NCBI GenBank assembly: GCA_963695105.1
Contig: CAVOGC010000055.1
Coordinates: forward strand, 186,001-250,000
Length of the DNA: 64,000 nt
Direction of reading: 5' to 3'
From: Competibacter sp963695105
Lineage (GTDB): Bacteria > Pseudomonadota > Gammaproteobacteria > Competibacterales > Competibacteraceae
Program-made: the position numbers and the translations under genes
Part shown: in pieces, positions 54,656-64,000 of the stretch
Layout of the letters: every line of letters begins with the position of its first letter
Position numbering within the stretch: position 1 is the first letter of the stretch
The notes under the pieces: model-generated
Told to the model about the DNA's origin: nothing
Databases searched by the model: none
What the model saw: only the letters and a program-made list of their open reading frames with translations

Positions 54656-56074
54656 CGACCGCCCGCCGGAGTATAAAACGGCACTTGTCGCCGGATGGGT
54701 TCGGCCTGCACACCAGCCAGCAGTTCGATAACGAAGATCACTTGGTCGCCGGGCGGGACGTTCCCTTCGACCGGCGGAATCTGGACCCGCGCCAGCAGCT
54801 TGATGCGCTCCTGCGGTTCCAATTCGATCCGTTCCATGCCGTCCATGTTCAGGCTCGCGCCGGCCAGCCCCTCGATGCGAATGCCGACGGTCATCGGCGC
54901 CGTCAGTTTATTGTTCAGTTTGATCTCGTAATTGTTGCGAATACCGCCGTCCGACAACTGGGTGTACAGCGGCTGGCGGATTTGTTCCACCGTTCCGGTG
55001 TAGGGCGCGCGAGTGAGCACACTCCAGATCAGCAGGGTGGTCGCCGCCGTCAGGATCACACCGTAACCGATGGTCTTGGGTTTAAGCAGGCGCGTCTTTT
55101 TGCCGTTCAGCGCATTCTCGGAGGTATAGAGCACCAGCCCGCGCGGCCATTGCAGATTATCCATGATGGTGTCGCAGGCGTCGACGCACAGCGCGCAGGA
55201 GATACACTGATATTGCAGGCCCTTGCGAATATCGATGCCCACCGGACAGACCTGAACGCAGTAGCCGCAATCGATGCAGTCGCCCACGCCTCGCGCCTGC
55301 CGTTCCTCGCGGGTTTTCAGTCCCTTGCTCAGTTTGGTTCGGCCCTGGGCGCCCTCGCCCCGCCGTTCGTCGTAGGAAACGATCAGGGTATCGTGGTCGA
55401 ACATGGCGCTCTGAAACCGCGCGTAGGGGCACATGTAGGTACAAACCTGCTCGCGCGCCAACCCCGCCATGACGAAGGTGGTCGTCGCCAAAAAACAGGT
55501 GGTGAAATAGGCCGCGTAAGGTGCGCGTCCCAGCACCATGTCAGCCACCAGCGTCGGCGCATCGACCCAGTACATGGTAAAAGTCAAACCGGTCCAGAAC
55601 GCAATCAGCAGCCACAGACCGTAAGTACCGCCCTTTTTCACCAGCTTTTCACGGTTCCAAGGCCCCTTGTCCAGCCGCATCCGCGCCGGGCGCTCGCCCT
55701 GCACCCATTGCTCGACCATCATGAACAAATCGGTCCACAGGGTCTGAAAGCAAAAATAACCGCACCAAACCCGCCCGGCGATACCGGTCACGAAAAACAG
55801 CAGGATCGCGAAAATGATCAGCACCCCGGCCAGCCAAAAAATATCCTGCACCTGGATGGTCAGATCGAAAATGTAGAAATGCCGCCCCGGTAAATCGTAC
55901 AAAATTGCCTGGTTCGGCGCGTTCTGCCGTTCCCAGCGCACCCAGGGCAACAGGTAATAAACGACATACGCCAGAGGCCAGAATCCCGGTCTTGAGATTG
56001 CGGAAACGACCCTTGACGGAGCGTGGATAGATTTGAATACGCTTTTGATAAAGCGAGATGCTCTCTTCGGACAT
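54652..56074 (-). CDS. ccoG: CcoG, cbb3 oxidase accessory ferredoxin-like protein (frameshift near 55984)
   Basis: CcoG is a membrane iron-sulfur protein that reduces copper for cbb3 assembly. Two ferredoxin clusters are present (CIDCGYCVQVCP and CISCALCVDACD), with four to five membrane spans and a C-terminal Ig-like domain. The N-terminus MSEESISLYQKRIQIYPRSV from ATG 56074 is in a different frame and joins GFWPLAYVVYYLLPW if one base (T55984 on the plus strand) is removed. The full gene would be 473 codons. A long frame starting at 56142 reads the wrong frame for the first ~50 residues. Confidence 0.9.
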
Positions 56075-56220
56075 GGTCCACCCAACTGACGGTTGAAACG
56101 GCGCAAACGATGATGCTGGCCGCTTCTAAAGTCCGGCGTCATTGCGATCCATCAAAAACGCTGGGCCGCGACGGTATGCGAAAAATCGAGACGCCGGCAA
56201 AAAGCCGGGGCTATAAACGC

Positions 56221-56245
56221 TTCACCCCCCGACGCGGGGGGTGAA
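56221..56245 (-). terminator. GC-rich hairpin after ccoP
   Basis: TTCACCCCCCG and CGGGGGGTGAA form an 11-bp perfect stem with an ACG loop, 36 bp after the ccoP stop on the minus strand. There is no U-tract; it may protect the ccoNOQP mRNA end or reduce read-through into ccoG. Confidence 0.5.
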
Positions 56246-56280
56246 CTTCGACAAACCGGTGCGCTATCCGGTGTGATGTC

Positions 56281-57240
56281 TTACTGGGCGCCGCCCAACT
56301 GATGCACGTAAACCGCAAGTAACTTGATATCGGTCGGTGACAGACGATCCTGCCAACCCGGCATCACCCGCGTATTATTCACGCCCTTGGCCACGAAGTC
56401 CTTAATCACCGCCTTTTTATCCTGCACGGACTTTTGTGCCGGGACATCGGCTATCGCCCAGATTTTGTCGGTCAGATTGGCTGCGCCCTGCGAGGCGATA
56501 CCCTTGGCGTCGGCGCCATGGCAGTAGTAGCAACCGCCGACCTGCCCCTGGAAAATCGCCCGGCCGCGCTCAGCCGCTTCGCTCGGCTGTGCCTCGTCCG
56601 ACAGGGTCAGCACGTACTCGGCCACATCGTCCAGTTGATCGGGCTTGAGCACCGCTCCAAACGCGGGCATGAAGCCCTTGCGGCCCTGCACCAGAGTCTC
56701 GTGGATCTTGTCCATGCCGCTGCCCCACAGCCAGTCGTCGTCGGTCAGATTCGGATACATGCCGACCACACCCTGGCCGCCGCGGCCGTGACAAGCCGCG
56801 CAGTTGTCGCCGAACAGGCCCTTGCCGACCGAGCGGACGAACTCCATCATTTTGGGGTCCTTGACGATCTGGTCGTAGCTGGCCGCCTGCACTTTCGCCA
56901 ACATGTCCTTGCGCTGCGGATCGTTGGTGGCGGCGCCCAAGTCTTCCAGCAACAGGGCGCGGGTGTTCCAGCGATGCTCGCGTTCTTCTTCCTTGCCGCT
57001 CGCCTTGTCGGTCACGGTGTAATTCACGGTGCCGAAACCCTTGATCCAGGTATCTCCGACCGGCCAGGACGGGTAGATCAGCCAATACAGAATCGAAAAC
57101 ACCGCGCTTGCGTAAAAAGACCATAGCCACCAGCGGGGCAGCGGGTTGTTATACTCTTGCAGGTCACCGTCCCAGGCATGGCCAGTTGTCTGCACCGCGC
57201 TGGATTGTTGTTGTTGTACATTGGGGGTGTTGTCACTCAT
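56281..57240 (-). CDS. ccoP: CcoP, di-haem cytochrome c subunit of cbb3 oxidase
   Basis: The 319-residue subunit has one membrane span (residues ~37-58) and two periplasmic cytochrome c domains with CAACH and CYYCH and the distal methionines (MPAF, MPGW). It passes electrons from soluble cytochromes to CcoO. The start overlaps ccoQ by 8 bp. Confidence 0.95.
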   Translation of the reverse strand: MSDNTPNVQQQQSSAVQTTGHAWDGDLQEYNNPLPRWWLWSFYASAVFSILYWLIYPSWPVGDTWIKGFGTVNYTVTDKASGKEEEREHRWNTRALLLEDLGAATNDPQRKDMLAKVQAASYDQIVKDPKMMEFVRSVGKGLFGDNCAACHGRGGQGVVGMYPNLTDDDWLWGSGMDKIHETLVQGRKGFMPAFGAVLKPDQLDDVAEYVLTLSDEAQPSEAAERGRAIFQGQVGGCYYCHGADAKGIASQGAANLTDKIWAIADVPAQKSVQDKKAVIKDFVAKGVNNTRVMPGWQDRLSPTDIKLLAVYVHQLGGAQ

Positions 57241-57487
57241 TGTCCATCACCTTACGGGATTGGGTTTCAATCCGCGCCCGTGGCAAGCCACGGGCGAAAT
57301 CGCGATGTTCGGGCTGCTGGGGTTCTTCCTCGTCAAACGGCATGTATTTATAGGATTCCAGCCGTTTGGCGCGCTGTCTGCCCGTGAAGACATAAATCAG
57401 GATGCCGCAAAAGGCCCCGAAAAACAGCACCAGCGCCAGCGGCTTGGAATTCTCCATGTGAGTGAACCACATCAGCCAGTCGAACAT
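57233..57487 (-). CDS. ccoQ: CcoQ, small subunit of cbb3 oxidase
   Basis: The 84-residue protein has one membrane span (residues ~16-35) and the RQRAKRLESYKYMPFDEEE region typical of CcoQ/FixQ, which stabilises the complex. A start at the internal ATG (57457) would give the shorter common form. It lies between ccoO and ccoP. Confidence 0.88.
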   Translation of the reverse strand: MFDWLMWFTHMENSKPLALVLFFGAFCGILIYVFTGRQRAKRLESYKYMPFDEEEPQQPEHRDFARGLPRARIETQSRKVMDNE

Positions 57488-57539
57488 CAGGCAGAGGCTC
57501 CATCCGCCGCCCCCCGAGAGGAGGGCGCGGTTTAGATCG

Positions 57540-58274
57540 TTAGCGGAACGTGGTGAAGTAGCCTTCGTCGTACTTGGTGAAATCCACCATGGTGCCCAAC
57601 ACTTGCAGGTACGCGACCAGCGCTTCCATCTCGGTGATCTGACCGGGAATGCCGTCGAAATCCTTCTCGCGCGCCTGTTTCAACAGGCTGTCCTGCGCTT
57701 GGCTGATATCCAACTGGTCGGCGATCGTCTTGCCAAACCTGCCGACATTCGCGTCGTATTCCTGCTGAGTGAGCGAGTAGGGAACCCCGGTCGCCCGCAG
57801 AGCGCCCATCCGGCCAGCCAAGTCGGAATAATCCAGATCGGTCTCAAGCAGCCACGGATAGTTGGGCATGATGGACTGTGGCACCACCGAGCGCGGCGCC
57901 TTCAAGTGCTGCACATGCCACTGGTTGGAGTACTTGCCGCCCACCCGCGCCAAATCGGGACCGGTGCGTTTGGAGCCCCACTGGAACGGATGGTCGTACT
58001 GCGATTCCGCCGCCAGCGAATAATGGCCGTAGCGCAACCACTCGTCGCGGAACGGGCGGATCTGCTGGGAATGGCACAAATAGCAGCCCTCGCGAACGTA
58101 GATGTCGCGGCCGCGCATCTCCAGCGGGGTGTAGGGGCGCACTCCGTCCACCTTCTCGATCGTCTCATTGATGTAAAACAGCGGGACGATTTCCACCAGG
58201 CCACCGATGCTGATCACCACCAGGATCAGCACGATCATCAGGCCGGAATTGGTTTCGATTTGTTCATGTCGCAT
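57540..58274 (-). CDS. ccoO: CcoO, mono-haem cytochrome c subunit of cbb3 oxidase
   Basis: The 244-residue subunit has an N-terminal membrane anchor (residues ~10-33), the haem motif CYLCH followed by SQQIRPFRDE, and a MPNYPW region with the distal Met. It follows ccoN by 26 bp. Confidence 0.95.
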   Translation of the reverse strand: MRHEQIETNSGLMIVLILVVISIGGLVEIVPLFYINETIEKVDGVRPYTPLEMRGRDIYVREGCYLCHSQQIRPFRDEWLRYGHYSLAAESQYDHPFQWGSKRTGPDLARVGGKYSNQWHVQHLKAPRSVVPQSIMPNYPWLLETDLDYSDLAGRMGALRATGVPYSLTQQEYDANVGRFGKTIADQLDISQAQDSLLKQAREKDFDGIPGQITEMEALVAYLQVLGTMVDFTKYDEGYFTTFR

Positions 58275-58300
58275 CGCTGATTATCTCCACTCTCGTCCGC

Positions 58301-59749
58301 TCAGGCTTTCGCCATTTTCGCGGCCAGCTTGGCCTCGATGGCCGCCTGCTCGCGCCGGGCCGCCCGCAGGGTCATCACCATGTTGTAGACCATGACCAGC
58401 ACGCCGGCGACAAAGAACGCGCCACCCAAGGCCCGCCAGATATACGGGGTATGCATGAATTCGACCGTCTCGATGAAGGTGTAGGCCAGGTTGCCGTAGT
58501 CGTCGAAACTACGGAGCATCAGTCCCTGGCCAATACCGGCGACCCACATCGAGGTGATGTACAGCACGATGCCGATGGTGGCCAGCCAGAAGTGGACATA
58601 GATCAAGGTCTGGCTATACAGCTTGGCGCCCCACAAGCGCGGGATCAGATGGTAGAAGGCGCCGAAACTGACCAGCGCCACCCAGCCCAGCGCGCCGGAA
58701 TGCACATGGCCGATGGTCCAGTCGGTGTAATGCGACAGGGCGTTGACGCTCTTCAACGACATCAGCGGACCCTCGAAGGTGGACATACCGTAGAACGACA
58801 GCGAGGTGATCAGGAACAACATGATCGGGTCGGAACGCAGTTTGTCCCAGGCGCCCGACAGGGTCATGATGCCGTTGATCATGCCGCCCCAGGAGGGCAT
58901 CAACAACAATATGGAAAAGGTGGCCGACAGGGTTGAAACCCAGTCGGGCAGCGAGGTCCAGTGCAGATGGTGACCACCGGCCCACATGTACAGGAAAATC
59001 AGCGCCCAGAAGTGGATGATCGATAAGCGGTAGGAATAGACCGGCCGACCAGCCTGCTTGGGCACGAAGTAGTACATCATACCGAGGAAGGCCGCGGTCA
59101 GGAAAAAGCCCACCGCGTTGTGGCCGTACCACCACTGAGTCATGGCATCCTGCACGCCGGCGAACAAACTGTAGGACTTGGTCAGGCTGACCGGCACCGC
59201 CAGGTTGTTGAAAATGTGCAGCAGGGCGACGGCCAGAATGAACGCCAGATAGAACCAGTTGGCCACGTAGATATGCGGCTGGCTGCGACGACGCAGGGTC
59301 TCCACATAGACCGCCAGGTAGGACACCCAGACCAGGGTGATGGCGATGTCCAGCGGCCACTCAAATTCCGCGTATTCACGACCCTGCGTGATGCCCAGCA
59401 TGTAGGTCAGCGCGCCCAGCGCCACGCCACCGGTCCAGCCCCAGAAGGTGAACTCGGCCAGCCAGGGAAAGGCCAGCCGCGCCTGGGAAGTCCGCTGGAC
59501 CACGTAATAGGAGGTGGCAAACAGCGCGCTGCCGCCGAAACCGAAGATTACCAGCGTGGTGTGAACTGGACGCAACCGGCCGAACGTCAGGGCGGGAATA
59601 TCGAAATTGAGGAAGGGCCAGGCCAGTTCGCTGGCGATGAAGACGCCGACGGTCATGCCGAGCACCGCAAACACCATGGCCACGATGGTGAACTTGCGGA
59701 CGATGTCGTAGTTATATTGCTCGACCGGCAGTGCTGAGCTTTGGGCCAT
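58301..59749 (-). CDS. ccoN: CcoN, catalytic subunit of cbb3 oxidase
   Basis: The 482-residue catalytic subunit has twelve membrane spans and the haem/copper ligands of C-family oxidases (RPVHTT early, WWYGHNAVGFF with the crosslinked Tyr/His region, GHHLHW, and DWTIGHVHSG). The ATG at 59749 is 8 bases after GGAG; a TTG 6 bp upstream lengthens the frame without support. It opens the ccoNOQP operon used at low oxygen. Confidence 0.96.
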   Translation of the reverse strand: MAQSSALPVEQYNYDIVRKFTIVAMVFAVLGMTVGVFIASELAWPFLNFDIPALTFGRLRPVHTTLVIFGFGGSALFATSYYVVQRTSQARLAFPWLAEFTFWGWTGGVALGALTYMLGITQGREYAEFEWPLDIAITLVWVSYLAVYVETLRRRSQPHIYVANWFYLAFILAVALLHIFNNLAVPVSLTKSYSLFAGVQDAMTQWWYGHNAVGFFLTAAFLGMMYYFVPKQAGRPVYSYRLSIIHFWALIFLYMWAGGHHLHWTSLPDWVSTLSATFSILLLMPSWGGMINGIMTLSGAWDKLRSDPIMLFLITSLSFYGMSTFEGPLMSLKSVNALSHYTDWTIGHVHSGALGWVALVSFGAFYHLIPRLWGAKLYSQTLIYVHFWLATIGIVLYITSMWVAGIGQGLMLRSFDDYGNLAYTFIETVEFMHTPYIWRALGGAFFVAGVLVMVYNMVMTLRAARREQAAIEAKLAAKMAKA

Positions 59750-59850
59750 ATCCAAGTCTCCTTAGCAAGCCATAAGTTAGAAGCTTTTCGGTTGTTTTCC
59801 GATGCTTATCATTGTTGGGAAGCGGGTCCGGTGGGTCTGGACGGCGGTCT

Positions 59851-59880
59851 ATTCTACTAATAACCAAAGGGTTTATTCAA
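59851..59880 (-). promoter_or_regulatory. Candidate ccoN promoter
   Basis: On the minus strand TTGAAT (59875-59880) and TAGAAT (59851-59856) are separated by 18 bp, about 100 bp before ccoN. I looked for a TTGAT-N4-ATCAA FNR/ANR site in 59750-59953 and did not see one. Confidence 0.4.
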
Positions 59881-59953
59881 TCAGCATTAGCTAATATTCT
59901 GAAAAATAACCGCCCTTGGCGACTCGACCTTGGGGAAGCGGCTTGTTTTGGCG

Positions 59954-60871
59954 CTAGAACCACTGGAGCACGCGGGAGGAGTAGTGATCCACCATCAGCG
60001 CGGCAAACAGCCCGAACAGATAAACGATGGAGAACCCAAACGTTGGCAGGGCGAACCGATCATCGCCGGTCGCGAACAAGCGGGTCGCATAACTGAGAAA
60101 GCGGATACCGAGCAGGACGGCGCCGGTCAGGTAAATCCAGCCACTCATGCCGGTCAGGAAGGGCAACAAGGTGACCAGGAACAGCAGAATGGTATACAGC
60201 AGAATGTGCAGCCGGGTGAAAGCGACGCCGTGCGTCACCGGCAACATGGGGATATCGGCGTCGGCATAATCGCGGCGGCGATGGATCGCCAGCGCCCAGA
60301 AATGCGGGGGGGTCCAGACGTAGATGATCAAAAACAGCAGCAGCGCGCCCGAATCGACCTGACCGGTCACCGCCGTCCAGCCGAGCAGCGGCGGCGCCGC
60401 GCCGGCCGCGCCGCCGATCACGATGTTCTGCGGTGTCGCCCGCTTGAGAAACAGAGTGTAGATCACCGCGTAACCGATCAACGAGATAAAGGTCAGCACC
60501 GCCGTCAGCAGGTTGGTGAACGCCAGCAGCAGAACCAGACCCAGCGCGCCGATGGCCAAGGCGAAGCTCAGCACCTGCCACGCCTCCAACTGGCCGCTGG
60601 GCAAGGGTCGGCGACAGGTGCGCGCCATGATGGCGTCCACTCGCCGGTCCACCAGATGATTGATGGCGGCGGCGGAACCCGCCATCAGCGCGATACCGGT
60701 CGATCCGAACAGCAGGATCGGCCACGGAACCATCGTCGGCGTCGCCAGCAGCATGCCGACCATCGCGGTAAAGGTAATCAGGGCGACCACTCGCGGCTTG
60801 GTCAGCTCCAGATAGTCCCGCCCGTGGCGGCGGAGCCCGGCGCGCAGCGTCTGAATGGAGGTGGACATCAT
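59954..60871 (-). CDS. ctaB: CtaB (CyoE), haem O synthase
   Basis: The 305-residue prenyltransferase adds farnesyl to protohaem IX, giving haem O for aa3/bo3 oxidases. NHLVDRRVDAIMARTCRRPLP-like polyprenyl-diphosphate site (NHLVDRRVD, then MARTCRRPLPSG) and DYADADIPMLPV are present with about nine membrane spans. It overlaps ctaA as ATGA. Confidence 0.95.
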   Translation of the reverse strand: MMSTSIQTLRAGLRRHGRDYLELTKPRVVALITFTAMVGMLLATPTMVPWPILLFGSTGIALMAGSAAAINHLVDRRVDAIMARTCRRPLPSGQLEAWQVLSFALAIGALGLVLLLAFTNLLTAVLTFISLIGYAVIYTLFLKRATPQNIVIGGAAGAAPPLLGWTAVTGQVDSGALLLFLIIYVWTPPHFWALAIHRRRDYADADIPMLPVTHGVAFTRLHILLYTILLFLVTLLPFLTGMSGWIYLTGAVLLGIRFLSYATRLFATGDDRFALPTFGFSIVYLFGLFAALMVDHYSSRVLQWF

Positions 60872-61878
60872 GATGCGGTTTCCGGCCGGAGCAAATGGTT
60901 AAGCGTCACCAACGCCAGCAGCAGCAGCGCCGCGCCGCCGTTGTGGGCAACCGCCACCGGCAGCGGCAACTGCATCAGCACATTGGCGATTCCGAGGCCG
61001 AGTTGGATGCAGAGCAAAACAGCAATCGCCAGACCGGCCACCCGCAAGTTTCGACCCCGGGTTGGAGCCCACAACCGCCAGACCAGCCAGCCGAGATAGA
61101 ACAGCACCGCCAAGGCCCCCAGCCGGTGCATCATGTGAATGGTCACCCGGGCATCGTTGCCCAGCACGCCGCCTTCGTAGGAAATCCCCAGCCCTCGCCA
61201 CAGGGTGAACGCCTCCCGGAAATCCAGCGGCGGCCACCAGCGGGCTTGGCAGGTCGGAAAATCCGGGCAGGCCAGCGCGGCGTAGTTGGCGCTGGTCCAA
61301 CCGCCCAGCGCGATCTGACCCACCAGCAGCAACAACCCCAGCACGGCAAAACCCCGCAGTGCCCGATCGCCGGCAGCCAGTGGGATGCTGGTCCCGTAAC
61401 GACCCTGCCGTAAAACCAGCCAAGCCAGCAGGCTCAGCGTCGCCAGACCACCCAGCAGGTGCGCCATCACCACCACCGGTTTCAACTGCCAGGTCACGGT
61501 CCACATCCCGAGCAGTGCCTGAAAAACGACCAGCCCCAGCAAGGCCAGCGGTAGCGCAACCGGCTGGTCCGGTTCGCGCCGCCGACGCCAAGCCAAGACC
61601 GCCAGCGCCAGGATCAACAGCCCCAGGGTTCCGGCGAAATATCGGTGGATCATTTCCTTCCAGGCCTTGGCGGGCTCCACCGGCCGATGGGGATAATCGG
61701 CGTTGGCCGCGGCGATTTGTTCGACTTCGTCCGGCACGTCCAGGCGTCCGTAGCAACCGGGCCAGTCCGGGCAGCCCAGCCCGGCGTCCGACAAGCGCAC
61801 GTAGGCCCCGAGCACCACCACCACAAAGGTCAGAGCCAACGCGGCCCAAGCCAAGCGAAGGAAAGTCATTGACCGCAT
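60868..61878 (-). CDS. ctaA: CtaA, haem A synthase
   Basis: The 336-residue membrane protein turns haem O into haem A. The N-terminal GAYVRLSDAGLGCPDWPGCYG signature is shown by GAYVRLSDAGLGC and the WPGCYG segment; paired histidines (MIHRYFAG, HLLGG, MMHR, VAHNGGA) ligate haems. Four start codons lie within 36 bp; I choose 61878 on GGA spacing. It follows the Sco-like gene by 4 bp. Confidence 0.94.
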   Translation of the reverse strand: MRSMTFLRLAWAALALTFVVVVLGAYVRLSDAGLGCPDWPGCYGRLDVPDEVEQIAAANADYPHRPVEPAKAWKEMIHRYFAGTLGLLILALAVLAWRRRREPDQPVALPLALLGLVVFQALLGMWTVTWQLKPVVVMAHLLGGLATLSLLAWLVLRQGRYGTSIPLAAGDRALRGFAVLGLLLLVGQIALGGWTSANYAALACPDFPTCQARWWPPLDFREAFTLWRGLGISYEGGVLGNDARVTIHMMHRLGALAVLFYLGWLVWRLWAPTRGRNLRVAGLAIAVLLCIQLGLGIANVLMQLPLPVAVAHNGGAALLLLALVTLNHLLRPETAS

Positions 61879-61882
61879 TGTG

Positions 61883-62519
61883 TCATCCAATCTGGGACAA
61901 GCGCAGCAACCGTTTCAGATCCTTGAGCATACCGCTCGGATCGACCGTGACCGGGTAACGCATCAGCAGGTTGCCCAAGGGATCCAGCAAATAGATCCAA
62001 TCGCCGGATGGCCCCGGCTGACCGAACGCTTTGGACAGCGAATTTCGGGTCTTGGCGGCGGCCGAACCCAGCAGCATGGCAGCGTGCTCGGCGGCCAGCC
62101 AATGGCGCAATCCGTCCTCGGGCATTCGATCCAACAGCAGCAGAGTGACTACCCGACTCATGTCCTTGCCCAGCGCCAACCGTACTTGCCGCATGTCATA
62201 CAGGGCGGTTTGGCAACGCGAATCGCACCCCCCGGCCGAACCGGGATAAACCAGCACCCAATGCCCGCGCAACGCCGCATGATCGACGCGACTCTTCTCT
62301 ACCGGATCAAACCGCAAGTCCAGGGGACGGGCCGGATCCAGCAATTCGCCGTGCTGGACGGAACCCGACGGGCCGCCAACGGTCGACCAGCAACCAGGCG
62401 GCCATCAGCGGCAGCGCAAAACAGGCAATGACCAACAGCAGAAACAACCGCCGCCGCCAAGATGCCGGGATTGAAGGAAGATTGACTGAAACCGAATCAA
62501 CGCTCATTACAGGACTCAT
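61883..62519 (-). CDS. Sco-like cytochrome oxidase assembly protein (frameshift near 62365)
   Basis: The first part, from ATG 62519, gives MSPVMSVDSVSV and a membrane anchor (LFLLLVIACFALPLMAAW) up to DRWRPVG; the rest in another frame starts SVQHGELLDPARPLDL and is a thioredoxin-fold domain with GGCDSRCQTALYDMRQ. Removing one C of C62364-62366 joins them into a 211-residue protein. The CX3C copper site typical of Sco is present as CDSRC. Gene order with surf1 and ctaA supports a role in aa3 oxidase copper insertion. Confidence 0.83.
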
Positions 62520-63247
62520 TCCGAACGCGGCAACCGGCGCACGCTGGCGAAAACGTAAAGAATGATCAAGGCCGCCGCCAAAGCAAACCATTGTACGGCA
62601 TAACCGCGATGACGCTCCGGCCCAAGACCGCCGAACTGGGGCCGCCAGTCACGCCAGTAACCCTCCGGCGCTTCCGGAGCCAGAAGGATCACCGCCGGTT
62701 GCAACGGATACCCGAGGATTGCGGATAATCGTTGGTAATCGACATAAGGTATCACCCGCGGCCAGCGCCGGTCAGCCCCAGCCGCATCGCCCAGCCGCAG
62801 TCCTGGGGACACGGGCTGTGACAACCAACCGCCGACGATCACTCTGTCCGCCGGCACACCAATATCCGGCAACACTTGCCGGGACTCCCCCAAGGGTACC
62901 CAGCCGCGGTTGACCAGGATGGCGCCTCCGGCCATCTGCAGCGGTGTCAGCACATGATATCCCGGCCGGCCATCGCGCACTTGGTTGTCCAGTAGCAATT
63001 GATGCTCGCCGTCGTAACGGCCGCTGGCGATCACATGGAGGTAACGGTTGGCGGAATCGGCGGGGTCAACCTCGGTCAGGGCCACCGGCGGCTCAGCAAA
63101 CCGCCCGGCGAAGGTGGTCTGAAGTTCCGCCTTTTGCCACGCCCGGTCCAACTGCCAGTAGCCCAACGCCAGCAGCACGGGCAACAACAATAGCACGGCG
63201 ATGGTGGACGCCCAGCCCGGACAGAAACGCCACACTCCGAATCGCAT
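62516..63247 (-). CDS. SURF1 family oxidase assembly protein
   Basis: The 243-residue protein has a membrane span at each end (residues ~14-32 and ~218-237) and the SURF1 pattern: LGYWQLDRAWQK, DNQVRDGRPGYHVLTPL, VNRGWVPLG and the PEGYWRDW segment. SURF1 delivers haem a to subunit I of aa3 oxidase. It overlaps the Sco-like gene as ATGA. Confidence 0.94.
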   Translation of the reverse strand: MRFGVWRFCPGWASTIAVLLLLPVLLALGYWQLDRAWQKAELQTTFAGRFAEPPVALTEVDPADSANRYLHVIASGRYDGEHQLLLDNQVRDGRPGYHVLTPLQMAGGAILVNRGWVPLGESRQVLPDIGVPADRVIVGGWLSQPVSPGLRLGDAAGADRRWPRVIPYVDYQRLSAILGYPLQPAVILLAPEAPEGYWRDWRPQFGGLGPERHRGYAVQWFALAAALIILYVFASVRRLPRSE

Positions 63248-63347
63248 CCCGCGTCAAACCCTCACTGTGGGGCGTACCGTCAATGGCTCGCCGTTTCGGG
63301 TATACTCGCGGAAATTGTCCTCCACACCGCCCGGAACGACGCCATCC

Positions 63348-63555
63348 ATGATATTCAAGATCATCGTCATCCTCATCCTGTCTGATGATTCTCGCCAGTC
63401 TGGGTTCCGGGTTGGTCTTCCTGATTCGGGATGGAGGGCGACGCAGCCCCCGCACGGTCAAGGCGCTGACCGTGCGGATAGCACTATCGATCGGGTTGTT
63501 CATCCTGCTGATGCTCGCCTACGCCACCGGGATAATTTCCCCGCATGGCCTGTAG
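63348..63555 (+). CDS. DUF2909 twin-membrane protein (frameshift near 63380)
   Basis: A 68-codon gene with one extra base. From ATG 63348 it reads MIFKIIVILIL, and after the shift LASLGSGLVFLIRDGGRR, RTVKALTVRIALSIGLFILL and ends IISPHGL, the DUF2909 pattern of two membrane spans with a conserved RD...K loop. The second part alone is open from ATG 63385. It is on the opposite strand from coxC and surf1, its usual position between them. It is too short for common gene finders. Confidence 0.78.
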
Positions 63556-63572
63556 CCGAACCCACTGGCGGC

Positions 63573-64000
63573 TTACAACCAATAGACGAAGATAAACAAT
63601 CCCAGCCAAACCACATCCACGAAGTGCCAGTACCAAGCCGCCGCCTCAAAGGCAAAATGCCGCTGTGGGGTAAAGTGTCCGGCCAGACTGCGAAACAGCA
63701 TCACGGCCAGAATGATCGCCCCAATGGTCACATGCAAACCGTGAAATCCGGTTAGCATGAAAAAGGTGGACCCATAGATACCGCTGCCCAGGGTCAGGTG
63801 CAAGGCATGGTAGGCATGACTGTATTCGTAGACTTGAAGGCTCAGAAATAGCACGCCCAAGGCGACTGTCGCCGCCAGTCCCTTCAGCAACTGCGGGCGA
63901 TTCTCCTCGATCAAGCCCCAATGCGCCCAAGTGAGTGTCGCGCCGCTGCTAAGCAGGATCAGCGTATTGATGGCCGGCAGCCCCCAGGGGTGCATCGGCG
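63573..64000 (-). CDS. coxC: CtaE (CoxC), aa3 cytochrome oxidase subunit III (partial)
   Basis: The C-terminal ~140 residues are inside the window; the gene continues past the end. SGATLTWAHW, the QVYEYSHAYHAL glutamate region, and FFMLTGFHGLHVTIG and AAAWYWHFVDVVWL are subunit III signatures, with five membrane spans visible. The first Met seen (HPWGLP) is internal. Confidence 0.95.
   Translation of the reverse strand, partial: PMHPWGLPAINTLILLSSGATLTWAHWGLIEENRPQLLKGLAATVALGVLFLSLQVYEYSHAYHALHLTLGSGIYGSTFFMLTGFHGLHVTIGAIILAVMLFRSLAGHFTPQRHFAFEAAAWYWHFVDVVWLGLFIFVYWL

Noticed and set aside
59750..59953. An FNR/ANR site upstream of ccoN
   Set aside because: No TTGAT-N4-ATCAA-like palindrome is present in the interval.

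Overview
The window is a high-GC, densely packed chromosomal segment with the gene content and order of a gammaproteobacterium. The evidence is a classical dcw cluster starting at mraZ, a BamD/RluD/PgeF block, a BirA/CoaX pair, a cbb3 oxidase cluster with its ccoGHIS maturation genes, and the assembly genes of an aa3-type oxidase. A Competibacter-like lineage is my guess from protein flavour only. I saw no rRNA, tRNA, CRISPR array, intact insertion sequence or prophage.

Layout. Positions 1-11280 (minus strand): mraZ-rsmH-ftsL-ftsI-murE-murF-mraY-murD-ftsW-murG and the first codons of a probable murC, translationally coupled and driven by a clear sigma70 promoter with a MraZ operator. 11494-16960 (plus): hslO, mpl, ubiX and small envelope genes. 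17067-19009: two small exported proteins facing a two-gene locus that encodes a WYNRP-repeat exported polypeptide and a protein with a SPASM-like cysteine tail; this is the most unusual system here. 19240-23706: type Vd patatin autotransporter, rRNA pseudouridine synthase, cupin, cytochrome c' and cytochrome b561. 23800-25901: leuA behind a structured leader that encodes a Leu-rich leader peptide. 25906-33201: an LTA-synthase-like hydrolase, a zincin toxin-like gene with an exported partner, a PAS/GAF sensor without an output domain, and mtfA. 33198-40497: secreted proteolysis genes (PrcB-like lipoprotein with a subtilase; a broken trypsin-like protease with two long repeat modules) around a Nudix hydrolase. 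40663-49035: clpB, yjbQ, a DUF4160/DUF2442 cassette flanked by 68-bp direct repeats derived from the 3' end of the neighbouring trans-sulfuration enzyme gene, pgeF, rluD, bamD and a nitroreductase. 49103-59749 (minus): coaX, birA, then ccoNOQP-ccoGHIS and a 33-codon microprotein. 59954-64000: ctaB, ctaA, a Sco-like gene, surf1, a DUF2909 gene and the end of coxC.

Six genes carry single-base indels at positions that can be pinned by comparing reading frames: the S8 protease, the trypsin-like protease (three), the trans-sulfuration enzyme, ccoG, the Sco-like gene and the DUF2909 gene. Because conserved respiratory genes are hit, sequence error is a live explanation for some of them; the three in the trypsin-like gene look more like true decay. 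Functionally the window joins wall synthesis and division, high-affinity respiration and its copper/haem supply, and a set of envelope and secreted functions.
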